In this document: positions 37,537 to 46,177 of the stretch, one piece after another
How the letters are laid out: every line of letters starts with the position of its first letter
Position numbering within the stretch: the first letter of the stretch is position 1
DNA from: Corynebacterium lemuris
GTDB taxonomy: Bacteria; Actinomycetota; Actinomycetes; Mycobacteriales; Mycobacteriaceae
Assembly: GCF_024919295.1 (NCBI RefSeq)
Contig: NZ_JANWTC010000010.1
Coordinates: 1-64,000 of the forward strand
Reading direction: 5' to 3'
DNA: 64,000 nucleotides
Program-made: the position numbers and the translations under genes
The notes under the pieces: model-generated
Told to the model about the DNA's origin: nothing
Seen by the model: the letters and a program-made list of their open reading frames with translations, nothing else
The model's database searches: none

Positions 37537-39306
37537 TTATTTCATGGGTGTCGCTCTGCCGCGCTTGGTCAGTCTCTTCTCCCGGCGCGCCTTCTGTTCC
37601 TCCTTCTTCACGTGCTCGGCATGGATGCGGCGTTCCCGGGACAGGCGGGAGTTGAAGTCGAGCTGGGAACGGTGGTCGAGGTAGAGGACGTCGTTGCGCA
37701 GATCCTTCACCAGGGCGAACATGAGCAGGATGATGATCACCAGGAAGGGGCTGGCGGCGACGATGGTGATGGACTGCAGGTTGGCCAGGGAGTCCTCGCT
37801 GGAGGTGAGCATGACCATGCCCACGGCCGCGGTCATCAGGCCCCACGATGCCGAGACCCACGGGGTGGCGTCACCGCGGCCGTGCTGGGACAGGGTGCCC
37901 ATCACCGTCGAGGCGGAGTCGGCGGAGGTGATGAAGAAGGTGCCCAGCAGGATCACGGCGAGCACACCCATGATCGTGCCGCCGGGCAGGGTGTGCAGCA
38001 GGCTGAACAGCTGGGATTCGGCGGAGCCGTCACCCCAGATCGAACGGCCCTCCTGCTCGAGGGTGATCGCGGTGCCGCCGAAGATGGAGAACCACACCGT
38101 GGAGACCACCGACGGCACCACCAGCACACCGATGGTGAACTCCCGGATGGTGCGGCCCCGGGAGATCCGGGCCAGGAACATGCCGACGAAGGGCGACCAG
38201 GAGATCCACCACGCCCAGTAGAAGACGGTCCAGCTGCCCAGCCACTCGCCGGCGGTGCCGTCGGCGGACATGGCGGTGCGGCCGGCCATCTCGAAGAACT
38301 GGGCGAAATAGGACGAGATCGACGTGGGCATGAGGTTGAGCATCGAGACGGTCGGGCCGAGAACGAAGACGAAGATGGCCAGGACCGCCGCCATGATCAT
38401 GTTCGCGTTGGACAGGTACTGGATGCCCTTGCCCACGCCCGAGATCGCGGAGAGCACGAAGGCGAGCGTGAGCACGGCGACGATGCCCACGATGGTGGAC
38501 ATGCCGGGCGAGTCGATGATCCCGGAGGCGGAGATTCCGGCGCGGATCTGCAGGGCACCGATGCCGAGGGAGGTGGCGGTGCCGAAGATGGTGGCGATGA
38601 TCGCCAGACAGTCGATCAACCGGCCGAGCCCGCCGCGGGCCCGCTTCTCACCGATGAGGGGGATGAAGGCGGAGGAGATCAGCTGACGGCGCCGCAGGCG
38701 GAAGGTAGAGTAGGCGATGGCCAGCCCGACGATCGCGTAGATGGCCCAGGGGTGCAGGGTCCAGTGGAAGAGGGTGCCCGCCATCGCGGTGCCCACCTCC
38801 TGCGGCGCATGGGCGGGCACACCGTCACGGTAGAAGGTCAGCGGCTCGGTCGCGCCGTAGAACATCAGGCCGATGCCCATGCCGGCGGCGAACATCATTG
38901 CGATCCAGGAGACGGTGCGGAACTCCGGCGCCTCATCATCCCCGCCGAGGCGGATGGCGCCGAATTTGCTCACCCCGACGATGATCATGAACGCGACGAA
39001 GACGGTGCCGAAGATGATGAAGGCCCAGCCGAGCTGCTCCACCACGAAGGTCAGTGCGTTCGCGGCGAAACCCGCGAAGCTGTCGGGCCCGATCAGACCC
39101 CAGCCGACGGTGAGGAGGACGACGGCAGCGGCCGGCAGGATGATCCACCAGTCGAACTTCGGGTCGTCGTACTCTCTGCGGGCGGGTTTTTCTGCGGTGG
39201 CCTGCTCAATCTGGTCGCCGATGACATCGGCGTCCGACATCATCGACGCCAGTTCCTCGGTGGCAGTGGGATCCGGCTGCCCTTTGTCCGGGTCTGTAGT
39301 GGTCAT
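37537..39306 (-). CDS. betP: BCCT-family osmolyte transporter (glycine betaine)
   Basis: A 589-residue betaine/choline/carnitine transporter very like C. glutamicum Bet[19 protein letters not shown], then [19 protein letters not shown] and [19 protein letters not shown], the Trp-rich betaine-binding box. It has 12 helices, an acidic N-terminal tail of about 50 residues and an Arg/Lys-rich C-terminal tail, which is the osmosensing domain in BetP. It should import glycine betaine with sodium in response to hyperosmotic stress. In C. glutamicum betP also neighbours metG (metS) and pmt. The 168 bp upstream hold a TCAGGT-G-ACCTGA repeat. Confidence 0.94.
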   Translation of the reverse strand: MTTTDPDKGQPDPTATEELASMMSDADVIGDQIEQATAEKPARREYDDPKFDWWIILPAAAVVLLTVGWGLIGPDSFAGFAANALTFVVEQLGWAFIIFGTVFVAFMIIVGVSKFGAIRLGGDDEAPEFRTVSWIAMMFAAGMGIGLMFYGATEPLTFYRDGVPAHAPQEVGTAMAGTLFHWTLHPWAIYAIVGLAIAYSTFRLRRRQLISSAFIPLIGEKRARGGLGRLIDCLAIIATIFGTATSLGIGALQIRAGISASGIIDSPGMSTIVGIVAVLTLAFVLSAISGVGKGIQYLSNANMIMAAVLAIFVFVLGPTVSMLNLMPTSISSYFAQFFEMAGRTAMSADGTAGEWLGSWTVFYWAWWISWSPFVGMFLARISRGRTIREFTIGVLVVPSVVSTVWFSIFGGTAITLEQEGRSIWGDGSAESQLFSLLHTLPGGTIMGVLAVILLGTFFITSADSASTVMGTLSQHGRGDATPWVSASWGLMTAAVGMVMLTSSEDSLANLQSITIVAASPFLVIIILLMFALVKDLRNDVLYLDHRSQLDFNSRLSRERRIHAEHVKKEEQKARREKRLTKRGRATPMK

Positions 39307-39418
39307 TACTCAAGTTTCCCAGCCCGGGGGCGGGTTTCAAGGAGAAAACGGGGCACCACCCCCGGTAATCGGGCGCTTCTCGGGTCTTTAGGCGACCGTT
39401 ATCCGGACCCGACGCAGG

Positions 39419-39431
39419 TCAGGTGACCTGA
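39419..39431. promoter_or_regulatory. Palindrome upstream of betP
   Basis: TCAGGT-G-ACCTGA, perfect six-base arms about one central base, 113 bp before the betP ATG and 44 bp beyond the rsmI stop. It looks like an operator; the protein is unknown. Confidence 0.45.
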
Positions 39432-39474
39432 ATCACCGGAAAACTCACAACCTCATAACAATATTTGCGGAAGC

Positions 39475-40323
39475 TCAACGGGCGGCCAGGACCGCCTCGT
39501 AGAGTTCCCGGTTGGACACCCCCCGCCCGGCGGCGACCTGCCGGCAGGCATCCTTCAGTCGCATGCCCTCGCCCACCAGGGACTCCACCACGGGCACCAG
39601 CTTCTCGACGTCCACCTCAGCCGCGCTCCCACCCTCGATGACGACGGTGATCTCCCCCTTCACGCCTTCCGCAGCCCATTCCGCCAGCTCCGGAAGGGTG
39701 CCCCGGCGGACCTCCTCGTAAGTTTTGGTCAGCTCCCGGCACACCGCCGCGCGGCGCTCCGGGCCGAGCACCTCCGCAGCCAACTCCAGTGTCTCGGCCA
39801 GGCGGTGCGGGGACTCGAAGAAACACGCCGCGCGTTCCTCGGTGCGCAGCGACTCCAGCCACTCCCGGCGCGGGCCCGCCTTGCGCGGGGCGAAACCGTC
39901 GAAGAGGAAACGGCCCACCGGCAGGCCGGACAGGGCCAGGGCCGTCGGCACGGCGGAGGGGCCGGGCAGGCAGGTGACGGGCACGCCCGCGGTGTGGGCG
40001 GCGTCGACAAGCGAGAAACCGGGGTCGGAGACCAGCGGCATGCCGGCGTCGGTGACCACGAGGACGATGCCGCTGCGGGCGGCGTCGAGAAGCTGGCGCG
40101 CGCGCCCCTGCTCGTTGTGGTCGAAGTTGGACACCACCTTCCCGCGGATCTCCACACCGAGGGCGGTCGCGAGGTTGCGCACCCGGCGGGTGTCCTCGGC
40201 GGCGATCACATCCGCTCCGGCGAGCGCGGCGCGCAGGCGGGGGGAGGCGTCGTGGATGTTGCCCAGCGGGGTGGCGGCGAGCACCACACCGCGGGGCGGC
40301 AGCAGGGAGTTGTCGGGGACCAT
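39475..40323 (-). CDS. rsmI: 16S rRNA (cytidine-1402-2'-O)-methyltransferase
   Basis: A 282-residue tetrapyrrole-methylase-fold enzyme that 2'-O-methylates C1402 of 16S rRNA. The family signature VVLAATPLGNIHDASPR is at the N-terminus and SDPGFSLV near residue 98. I choose ATG 40323 because TAGCAT sits seven bases upstream; an in-frame ATG at 40332 would overlap that box and add three residues. It is divergent from pmt, an order shared with mycobacteria. Confidence 0.92.
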   Translation of the reverse strand: MVPDNSLLPPRGVVLAATPLGNIHDASPRLRAALAGADVIAAEDTRRVRNLATALGVEIRGKVVSNFDHNEQGRARQLLDAARSGIVLVVTDAGMPLVSDPGFSLVDAAHTAGVPVTCLPGPSAVPTALALSGLPVGRFLFDGFAPRKAGPRREWLESLRTEERAACFFESPHRLAETLELAAEVLGPERRAAVCRELTKTYEEVRRGTLPELAEWAAEGVKGEITVVIEGGSAAEVDVEKLVPVVESLVGEGMRLKDACRQVAAGRGVSNRELYEAVLAAR

Positions 40324-40330
40324 GTCTGCC

Positions 40331-40360
40331 ATGCTAGGCGTTGGGGCCGTGACCTAGACT
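40331..40360. promoter_or_regulatory. Back-to-back rsmI and pmt -10 boxes
   Basis: TAGCAT on the minus strand (40331-40336) is seven bases before rsmI ATG 40323. TAGACT on the plus strand (40355-40360) is seven bases before pmt GTG 40368. Both fit leaderless transcripts, so the two promoters overlap within 45 bp. Confidence 0.6.
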
Positions 40361-40367
40361 CGTTCGG

Positions 40368-41939
40368 GTGAGTACCGCCGTCGACAGCCAGCCCCGTTTC
40401 GCCGCCCGCGTACGGCCGGTGACCCCGCGGCCCCTGTCCTGGACCCGGGCGGACACTCTCAGCACGCTCCTCATCGCTGTACTGGCCCTGGCCACCCGCT
40501 TCGTCGGACTGACCACGGCGACCTCCTCGGGCACCCCGGTCTTCGACGAGAAGCACTACGTCCCCCAGGCCTGGGACATGGTGCGCTCCTCCGTGAACCC
40601 GCTCATCGGCGGCATCGAGTCCAACCCGGGTTACGGCCTGGTGGTGCACCCACCGGTGGCCAAGCAGCTCATCGCGCTCGGCGAGTGGGTCTTCGGCTAC
40701 ACGCCCCTGGGCTGGCGGTTCATGGTGGCGCTCTTCGGCTCCGCCACGGTCGTGGTCACGATGCTGCTGGTGCGGCGCCTGGCGGGTACCTGGCAGGTGG
40801 CCACCTTCGCCGGCCTGCTGGCCGTATTCGACGGGGTGCTGCTGGTCAGTTCGCGTTTCGGCATGCTCGACATCTTCCAGGTCTTCTTCATGGTGGCGGC
40901 CGCCCTGGCCCTGGTCTGCGACCATGAGCAGATGCGCGGCCGGATCCACCGGGCCTGGCGCACAGGGAACATGGGGGATTCCCCGCTGGGCCCCCGCCTG
41001 GGTTTCCGCTGGTGGCGTTTCACCGCCGGTGTCCTCCTCGGTCTCGCCCTGGGTGTGAAGTGGTCGGGCCTGTACTACATGGCCTTCTTCGGCCTGCTGG
41101 CTGTATTCCTGGATCTGTCGCTGCGGCGGCGCTACGGTGTGCCCCGGCCGGTGCTCGGCGCGCTGGTCCGGGACGCCTTCCCGGCCTTCGCCGCCATCGT
41201 CATCGTCCCCGTGCTGGTCTACCTGTGGTCCTGGCGCGCCTGGTTCGCCTCCGAGACCGCCGTCTACCGCCACGCCAAGGTCGACGGCTCCATGGACGCC
41301 GATACCTGGGCCCGGTTCCTGCCCGACTGGGCCGCGGGTTTCGTCCACTACCACCAGTCGGTCCTCGGCTTCCACGCCTCCCTGACCACCTCCGGCGGCC
41401 ACTCCCACCCCTGGGACTCCAAACCCTGGTCCTGGCTGGTGGCGGGTCGGCCGATCCTCTACTACTCCTCCACCGACATCGACTGCATGGCCGGCACCTG
41501 CCGCCGCATGATCCACCTCTTCGGAACCCCGGCGATCTGGTGGTTGACGGTGCCGGTGCTGGCCTGGGCACTGTGGTGCCTGGTCATCCGCCGGGACCGC
41601 CGCTTCCTCGTACCGGTCGTCGCCTTCGCCGCCGGTTTCCTCCCCTGGCTGGTCGGCTACGACCGGCAGATGTACTTCTTCTACGCCACGGCCCTCAGCC
41701 CCTTCATCATCGCGATGCTGGCGCTGACCCTGGGACAGCTGCACGGCCGCGGCAGACCGGTCGGGTGGCTGTGGCTGCGCCGGTTGGCCGGGGGCGGGAT
41801 CCGCTGGGGCACGGTCGCGGTGATCGCCTACCTCGCCCTGGTGGTGGCGATGTTCCTCTACTGGTCCCCCATCCTCTACGGCTACCTCGTCCCCGAGGGC
41901 TGGTATCAGTCGCTGATGTGGCTGCCCAGCTGGCGTTAG
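40368..41939 (+). CDS. pmt: Protein O-mannosyltransferase
   Basis: A 523-residue polytopic membrane enzyme of the GT39 family, moving mannose from polyprenyl-phosphate-mannose to Ser/Thr of secreted proteins. The first external loop has FDEKHYVPQA with the catalytic Asp-Glu pair near residue 60, and about eleven helices follow. The start is GTG 40368 with TAGACT seven bases before. In actinobacteria such modification works on Sec-exported proteins, and Rpf2 is a known mannosylated protein in C. glutamicum. Its stop overlaps the next gene by 4 bp. Confidence 0.94.
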   Translation: MSTAVDSQPRFAARVRPVTPRPLSWTRADTLSTLLIAVLALATRFVGLTTATSSGTPVFDEKHYVPQAWDMVRSSVNPLIGGIESNPGYGLVVHPPVAKQLIALGEWVFGYTPLGWRFMVALFGSATVVVTMLLVRRLAGTWQVATFAGLLAVFDGVLLVSSRFGMLDIFQVFFMVAAALALVCDHEQMRGRIHRAWRTGNMGDSPLGPRLGFRWWRFTAGVLLGLALGVKWSGLYYMAFFGLLAVFLDLSLRRRYGVPRPVLGALVRDAFPAFAAIVIVPVLVYLWSWRAWFASETAVYRHAKVDGSMDADTWARFLPDWAAGFVHYHQSVLGFHASLTTSGGHSHPWDSKPWSWLVAGRPILYYSSTDIDCMAGTCRRMIHLFGTPAIWWLTVPVLAWALWCLVIRRDRRFLVPVVAFAAGFLPWLVGYDRQMYFFYATALSPFIIAMLALTLGQLHGRGRPVGWLWLRRLAGGGIRWGTVAVIAYLALVVAMFLYWSPILYGYLVPEGWYQSLMWLPSWR

Positions 41940-42634
41940 ACCGGATCTGCCCCCAGGTCCCGCCACACGGCACGCAGCGTGACGTAACCGTGGTGGTTGA
42001 GCCACGTCCACACCATGCCCACGGCAGTGAACAGCAGCAGCCCCAGGCCCAGCAGCTGGGTGCCGGCGACAGCGTCGAGCACCAGGTCGCGCACCACGAA
42101 ACCGAACATGAACGTCCACAGCGCAGCCACCACCGGCAGCAGACCGGAGACCAGGCGGGGTTTCCACGCGATGGTCAGCAGGCCGAGGGCGAGGGAGAGG
42201 CGGAAGGCGGCGGCGTCGACAAGCAGTGAGGCGGTGCGCGGCTCAGCGTCGGGGGAGACCACACCCTCGCTGCTGACGGGAGTGAGTCCGCCGGCGTCAC
42301 CGAGCAGCTGCACACCCCACGCCACCCAGAGCACAGCGGCGATGACCAGCAGGATCCGGGAGACCACCAGGCCCACCTGGCGGGCACCGGCGGTACGACG
42401 CCACTCCGGCTCCACGCCCGCGAGGATGGCCTCCGACAGATCCGGCGGAGTCATGCCCCCGTCCACCGGCTCCGCGAAACGCAGACGCCGGCTCAGTGCC
42501 ACCGCCTCGTCCCGGAACTGCCGGCACTCGGGGCAGCTGGCCACATGTGTGTCCACGATGTCCTCGTCCAGCGGGGACGGTTCACCGTCGAGACGCGCGG
42601 AGAGTGCCGCCTGCACCTGGTCATGGTCAATCAC
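41936..42634 (-). CDS. Membrane protein with zinc-finger anti-sigma-like N-terminus
   Basis: A 232-residue protein. Residues 1-50 resemble a zf-HC2/ZAS domain (HVASCPECRQF, His-x3-Cys-x2-Cys near residue 30), which in anti-sigma factors holds zinc and an ECF sigma factor. About five membrane helices follow, more than the usual single helix. No sigma-factor gene is adjacent, so either it regulates one elsewhere or has another role. Its start overlaps the doxX stop by 8 bp. Confidence 0.8.
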   Translation of the reverse strand: MIDHDQVQAALSARLDGEPSPLDEDIVDTHVASCPECRQFRDEAVALSRRLRFAEPVDGGMTPPDLSEAILAGVEPEWRRTAGARQVGLVVSRILLVIAAVLWVAWGVQLLGDAGGLTPVSSEGVVSPDAEPRTASLLVDAAAFRLSLALGLLTIAWKPRLVSGLLPVVAALWTFMFGFVVRDLVLDAVAGTQLLGLGLLLFTAVGMVWTWLNHHGYVTLRAVWRDLGADPV

Positions 42635-43034
42635 GTGTCAGCACCCCGTCCAGGCTCGCCCGCCCCGCCCCGAAAACCACGATCATCATCAACGCCGCCA
42701 CCATCACGACGGGAAACTCCACGCCACCGGTGGTGGTGAAAAAGCCCGCGCCGACGTGCACGAACCACAACGCCGCCACCATGAGCAGCGCCAGCACACC
42801 CGCCACCAGGGTGGTGAGCAACCCCACCACCAGCAGCGCACCGCCCAGCAGTTCCGTGGCCATGACCAGCCAGACCGAGAACTTCGGCTGCGGCACACCC
42901 CACGCACTGAACTGGCCGGTGGTCTCTGTCAGCCCGGTGAGGAAGAGCTTGTCCCACCCGTGGGCGACGAACACGGTACCGAGGACGATACGCAGAAACA
43001 GCAGCGCAGCATCCCTCACAACCGGTTTGTCCAT
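42627..43034 (-). CDS. DoxX-family membrane protein
   Basis: A 135-residue protein with four membrane helices and the DoxX pattern (GTVFVAHGWDKLF near residue 25, then AWGVPQPKF and ATELLGGALLVVGLLT). In mycobacteria DoxX forms a membrane oxidoreductase complex with SodA and SseA; elsewhere the function is unknown. It is upstream of and overlaps the zinc-finger membrane gene by 8 bp, so the two are probably one unit. ATG 43034 overlaps the ogt promoter region on the other strand. Confidence 0.87.
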   Translation of the reverse strand: MDKPVVRDAALLFLRIVLGTVFVAHGWDKLFLTGLTETTGQFSAWGVPQPKFSVWLVMATELLGGALLVVGLLTTLVAGVLALLMVAALWFVHVGAGFFTTTGGVEFPVVMVAALMMIVVFGAGRASLDGVLTRD

Positions 43035-43039
43035 GCGAT

Positions 43040-43045
43040 TAGACT
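43040..43045 (+). promoter_or_regulatory. Putative -10 box of ogt-tag
   Basis: TAGACT, 38 bp before the ogt GTG at 43084. With AAGGGAG at 43072-43078 this fits a short leader and argues against an ATG start at 43033. Confidence 0.5.
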
Positions 43046-43083
43046 ACCCCGAAAGACCCCGACCCCCGGAGAAGGGAGTCCCC

Positions 43084-43530
43084 GTGCTCATTGACTCACC
43101 CCTCGGCCCCCTCAGTCTGACGGCCAGCGACACCGGCCTCACCCGAATCGACTTCGGCGGACCGGACGGCCCCTCCTCGCCGCTGCTTCTCGACGCCGCC
43201 CACCAGCTCGCCGAGTACTTCGCCGGCGAACGCCTGCTTTTCGACATCCCCCTCGACCTCCCCGACGGAGGTTTCCGCACCGCCGCCCAGGCCTGCCTCG
43301 AGGACATCCCCTACGGTCAGACCGTCACCTACACCGAACTCGCCGCCAACTGCGGCAACCCGAAGGCTGTCCGTGCCGTGGGCAGCGCCTGCGCCACCAA
43401 CCCGGTGCCCATCATCCGCCCCTGCCACCGTGTGCTGCGCACCGACGGTTCTCTCGGTGGCTACCGTGGCGGCCTCGACGCGAAAAAATGGCTGCTGGAA
43501 CACGAACAACGGGTCCTCGGGAACCATTGA
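43084..43530 (+). CDS. ogt: Methylated-DNA--[protein]-cysteine methyltransferase
   Basis: A 148-residue suicide repair protein that removes O6-alkyl groups from guanine. The active-site block IIRPCHRVLRTDG holds the acceptor Cys, with GQTVTYTELA and AVRAVGSACATNP before it. GTG 43084 follows AAGGGAG at good spacing; the ATG at 43033 upstream overlaps a TAGACT box. The next gene, tag, starts 24 bp later, giving an alkylation-repair pair. Confidence 0.93.
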   Translation: MLIDSPLGPLSLTASDTGLTRIDFGGPDGPSSPLLLDAAHQLAEYFAGERLLFDIPLDLPDGGFRTAAQACLEDIPYGQTVTYTELAANCGNPKAVRAVGSACATNPVPIIRPCHRVLRTDGSLGGYRGGLDAKKWLLEHEQRVLGNH

Positions 43531-43554
43531 ACCGGCCACGCAGTCCAATAAGAC

Positions 43555-44160
43555 ATGACCGACGCTGAATTCACCGACCTGATCACCGGCTCCGACGGAC
43601 TTGCCCGCCCCGCCTGGGCCGCCACCACCGACCTGCTGCGCGAGTACTACGACACCGAATGGGGCATGCCCGTGCGCACTGAACAGGGGCTGTTCGAACG
43701 CCTCAGCCTGGAGACCTTCCAGGCGGGCCTGTCCTGGGAACTGGTCCTGCGCAAACGCGAAGGTTTCCGCCGGGCCTTCGCAGACTTCGACCCCGAAAAG
43801 GTGGCCGTCTTCGGGGAGGAAGATGTTGCCCGGTTGCTGACCAACCCCGAGATCATCCGCAACGAACGCAAGATCCGGGCGGTGATCACCAACGCCCAGG
43901 CCACACTGGCCCTGCGGGAACAGGGTGGTCTCGCCGAGCTCATCTGGTCCCACCAGCCCGCGCACACCCCCTGCCCGCGTACCCTCGCAGAGGTCGCCTC
44001 CCGCTCCCCCGAATCCGAGGCGCTCACCCGGGAGCTCAAGGCCGCCGGCTTCCGCTTCGTCGGCCCCACCATGCTCTACGCACTCATGGAGGCCGTGGGC
44101 ATGGTGGACACGCACCTGCTCGGCTCCCACCGGCGGGGATCCTCCGGACTGTGGAGCTAA
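43555..44160 (+). CDS. tag: DNA-3-methyladenine glycosylase I
   Basis: A 201-residue Tag-type glycosylase that excises 3-methyladenine. It shows YYDTEWGMPV near residue 34, SLETFQAGLSWELVLRKREGF near 55 and, near the end, GFRFVGPTMLYALMEAVGMVDTH with the HhH-like region; the usual zinc His and Cys ends are reduced. Its last nine bases, including the TAA stop, lie inside the tRNA-Ala gene on the other strand. GCAGTCCAAT before the start recurs before 49108. Confidence 0.93.
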   Translation: MTDAEFTDLITGSDGLARPAWAATTDLLREYYDTEWGMPVRTEQGLFERLSLETFQAGLSWELVLRKREGFRRAFADFDPEKVAVFGEEDVARLLTNPEIIRNERKIRAVITNAQATLALREQGGLAELIWSHQPAHTPCPRTLAEVASRSPESEALTRELKAAGFRFVGPTMLYALMEAVGMVDTHLLGSHRRGSSGLWS

Positions 44161-44224
44161 GGGGAATCGAACCCCTGACCTTCGCGTTGCGAACGCGACG
44201 CTCTACCAACTGAGCTATAGCCCC
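44152..44224 (-). tRNA. tRNA-Ala (anticodon CGC)
   Basis: A 73-nt cloverleaf on the minus strand. The acceptor GGGGCTA pairs with TAGCTCC (one G-T pair), the anticodon stem TCGCG/CGCGA closes a loop TTCGCAA reading CGC, and the T arm has GGTTCGATT. The discriminator is A, and CCA is not encoded. It decodes GCG. The 3' end overlaps the stop of tag. Confidence 0.95.
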
Positions 44225-44273
44225 TTGAAGGTGCTGCAGCCCAGATTACTCCCCGGTTACCTGAGCAGAAAAA

Positions 44274-45377
44274 TCAGCCTACGCGGCGGCTGTAGCGGTC
44301 ATCGTGGTGGCGCTGGCGATCGGGGAGCTGGGCGACCCGGGTGTCGGCAACCGGCAGGTGCTCGAAGTCGGGGGATTCGTCGTCACGCTCGAGGACGACG
44401 GCACCCGGCCGGCGCAGACGCCGCGGAAGATCCAGCTCGTCGTCGTTGGCACTGCGGACCCCCAGGCGTGCGCGGCGCAGCTGGCGGATGCGGCGCATGC
44501 GCAGGGCCTGCTCCTCACGGACCTGGCTGCGCAGGGCGGTCAGGTACACAGCGGTGACCACCACTGCCAGCGCAGGGAGCAGCCAGCTCCAGCTCCAGCT
44601 GCCGATGACGAAGGCGATGATCGCGGTGATCACGACAGCCGCGGCCAGACCGATGAGGGTCCGCTGGCGGCGCTGGTAGCGGGTGAGCGAGTACTCGGCG
44701 TCGGCGACCGGGTCCCAGCCGCCGCGGGCGGCACGGTGCTCGGCGAATTCGATCTCGTCCTCGGAGAGCTCATCGTCGGAGAGGTCAGCGCTCAGCTGCT
44801 CGTCCTTCTCCACCTCATCCTCGACGTCCTCAGCCGTCGTCTCCCCTGCCTCAGCGGAATCGGGGTAGAGGAAATCAGACGGGGAGGTGTAGGAGTCGTC
44901 GTAGGCGTAGGTCGTCTCCTCCTCGTCCCACTCGTCCCAGTCCGCGGTGACGGTGGTACCGGATTCCTCCGCGGCCGCCACCGCCTTCTGCTCCTCGATC
45001 TCGGTCACCTGCGCGATGGGGGCCAGTTCATGGACCACTCCCCCGTCGACAATCTCGGCCGGCTCCCCGGTACGGGTGAACAGGCCCTTGCTGGAGCGGG
45101 TGGGCAGGTCGTCGTCGAGCAGCACCTCGTCGGCGTCGACAAGCTCGTAGTCGAGGGTCTCGTCCTCCTCGTCGGCGGGGGCCGGGCGGACATCCGTGGC
45201 GGCCAGGCGGGGACGGCGGCGGGCAGACAGATCCCCGGAGCCACCCTGGTGGATGACGCGGGTGTCGTCGAAGGCCTCCCCGGCCTTGCGGATCGGCTTC
45301 TGGCCACGCAGAAGAAGAGGTGCGAGCACAAACAGCCACACCACGATGATCAGAACGATGATCAGGCTTCCGGACAC
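44274..45377 (-). CDS. glpR: GlpR-like membrane receptor of the gephyrin-like Glp
   Basis: A 367-residue membrane protein. An N-terminal helix (residues 4-23, LIIVLIIVVWLFVLAPLLL) is followed by a long acidic disordered segment (about 60-230), then two further helices near 240-285 and an Arg-rich tail. Its place, last in galU-glp-rimJ-glpR, matches the C. glutamicum operon in which GlpR anchors the MoeA-like Glp at division sites and links it to Wag31 and polar growth. M. tuberculosis Rv0996 is the positional counterpart. It is divergent in sequence, so context carries the call. Confidence 0.8.
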   Translation of the reverse strand: MSGSLIIVLIIVVWLFVLAPLLLRGQKPIRKAGEAFDDTRVIHQGGSGDLSARRRPRLAATDVRPAPADEEDETLDYELVDADEVLLDDDLPTRSSKGLFTRTGEPAEIVDGGVVHELAPIAQVTEIEEQKAVAAAEESGTTVTADWDEWDEEETTYAYDDSYTSPSDFLYPDSAEAGETTAEDVEDEVEKDEQLSADLSDDELSEDEIEFAEHRAARGGWDPVADAEYSLTRYQRRQRTLIGLAAAVVITAIIAFVIGSWSWSWLLPALAVVVTAVYLTALRSQVREEQALRMRRIRQLRRARLGVRSANDDELDLPRRLRRPGAVVLERDDESPDFEHLPVADTRVAQLPDRQRHHDDRYSRRVG

Positions 45378-45477
45378 GTTGTGTACCTCTTCCTCCGGGA
45401 GGGGACGGGAACTTCCCCCAAGGTTATCCGCGCTGTTTCAGCAACCACTCCTGCCACGCCGGGAAAAGTCGCCTGAG

Positions 45478-46170
45478 TCACTTGAGTCTCCCGATGCGAC
45501 GGAGTCGATCGACGCAGGTGTCGGGATGGTCCTCCACGTTCTGGGCAACGAAATGATGGTCACGCCACCGGCCGTCAATGTGCAGGTTCGCCCGCAGGTA
45601 CCCTTCCGTACGGAAACCGTTGAGCGCCAGTACCCTGCCGGAGGCCGGGTTATCGGGCAGGTAGGTGGCGGTGACCCGGTGCAGGCCGATGCGCCGGAAG
45701 GCATGGTCAGTGCCCAGCCCGCACGCGACGGTGGCCACCCCCCGCCCCATGTGGGCGGAGTGGACCCAGTAGCCGATCCAGCAGTCCGAGAGGCTGCCGT
45801 GCTGGATGCTGCCCAGGGTGACCTGGCCGGCGAAACGCCCGTCCAACTCGATGATGAGGGGGATGACCTGCCCGTCGCGGGAGGCCTCCCGCATGCTGGT
45901 GAAGTAGTTCCACCAGGCGGCGGAGGAATGGGCCGCCTCCCAACCGCCCGGCACGGTGGGTTCGACGGGGCGGAGAAAGGCTTCGTCGAGGAGCCGCTGT
46001 TCCCGCCAGGGACGCGAATCCCGGGAGGTCAGCGGGCGCAGGCGGAGCCTGCCGCCGTCCGGGAGACGTACGGTCGGCGTGGATTCCGGCCAGCCGGGAT
46101 GGTTCAGGTCGCGGGGGCCACGGACAGGTTCCCGGAAGGAGCGGGCTGCGGTACCGAAGGGGTCCAACAC
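45478..46170 (-). CDS. rimJ: GNAT N-acetyltransferase, RimJ-like
   Basis: A protein of about 230 residues with the GNAT fold. It has LRLRPLTSRDSRPW at the first strand and the acetyl-CoA loop GRGVATVACGLG near residue 145, followed by HRVTATYLPDNPASGRVLALNGF, the RimJ/RimL-type block. It should acetylate a protein N-terminus. The likely start is GTG 46170, seven bases after the glp stop; an upstream GTG at 46218 would overlap glp. The gene sits between glp and glpR, as in related genomes. Confidence 0.85.
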   Translation of the reverse strand: MLDPFGTAARSFREPVRGPRDLNHPGWPESTPTVRLPDGGRLRLRPLTSRDSRPWREQRLLDEAFLRPVEPTVPGGWEAAHSSAAWWNYFTSMREASRDGQVIPLIIELDGRFAGQVTLGSIQHGSLSDCWIGYWVHSAHMGRGVATVACGLGTDHAFRRIGLHRVTATYLPDNPASGRVLALNGFRTEGYLRANLHIDGRWRDHHFVAQNVEDHPDTCVDRLRRIGRLK

Positions 46171-46177
46171 GTCGCCG

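Noticed and set aside
43033..43083. ATG start for ogt at 43033
   Set aside because: It overlaps a TAGACT promoter box and the divergent doxX start, while GTG 43084 has a good ribosome site and begins at the usual family N-terminus.
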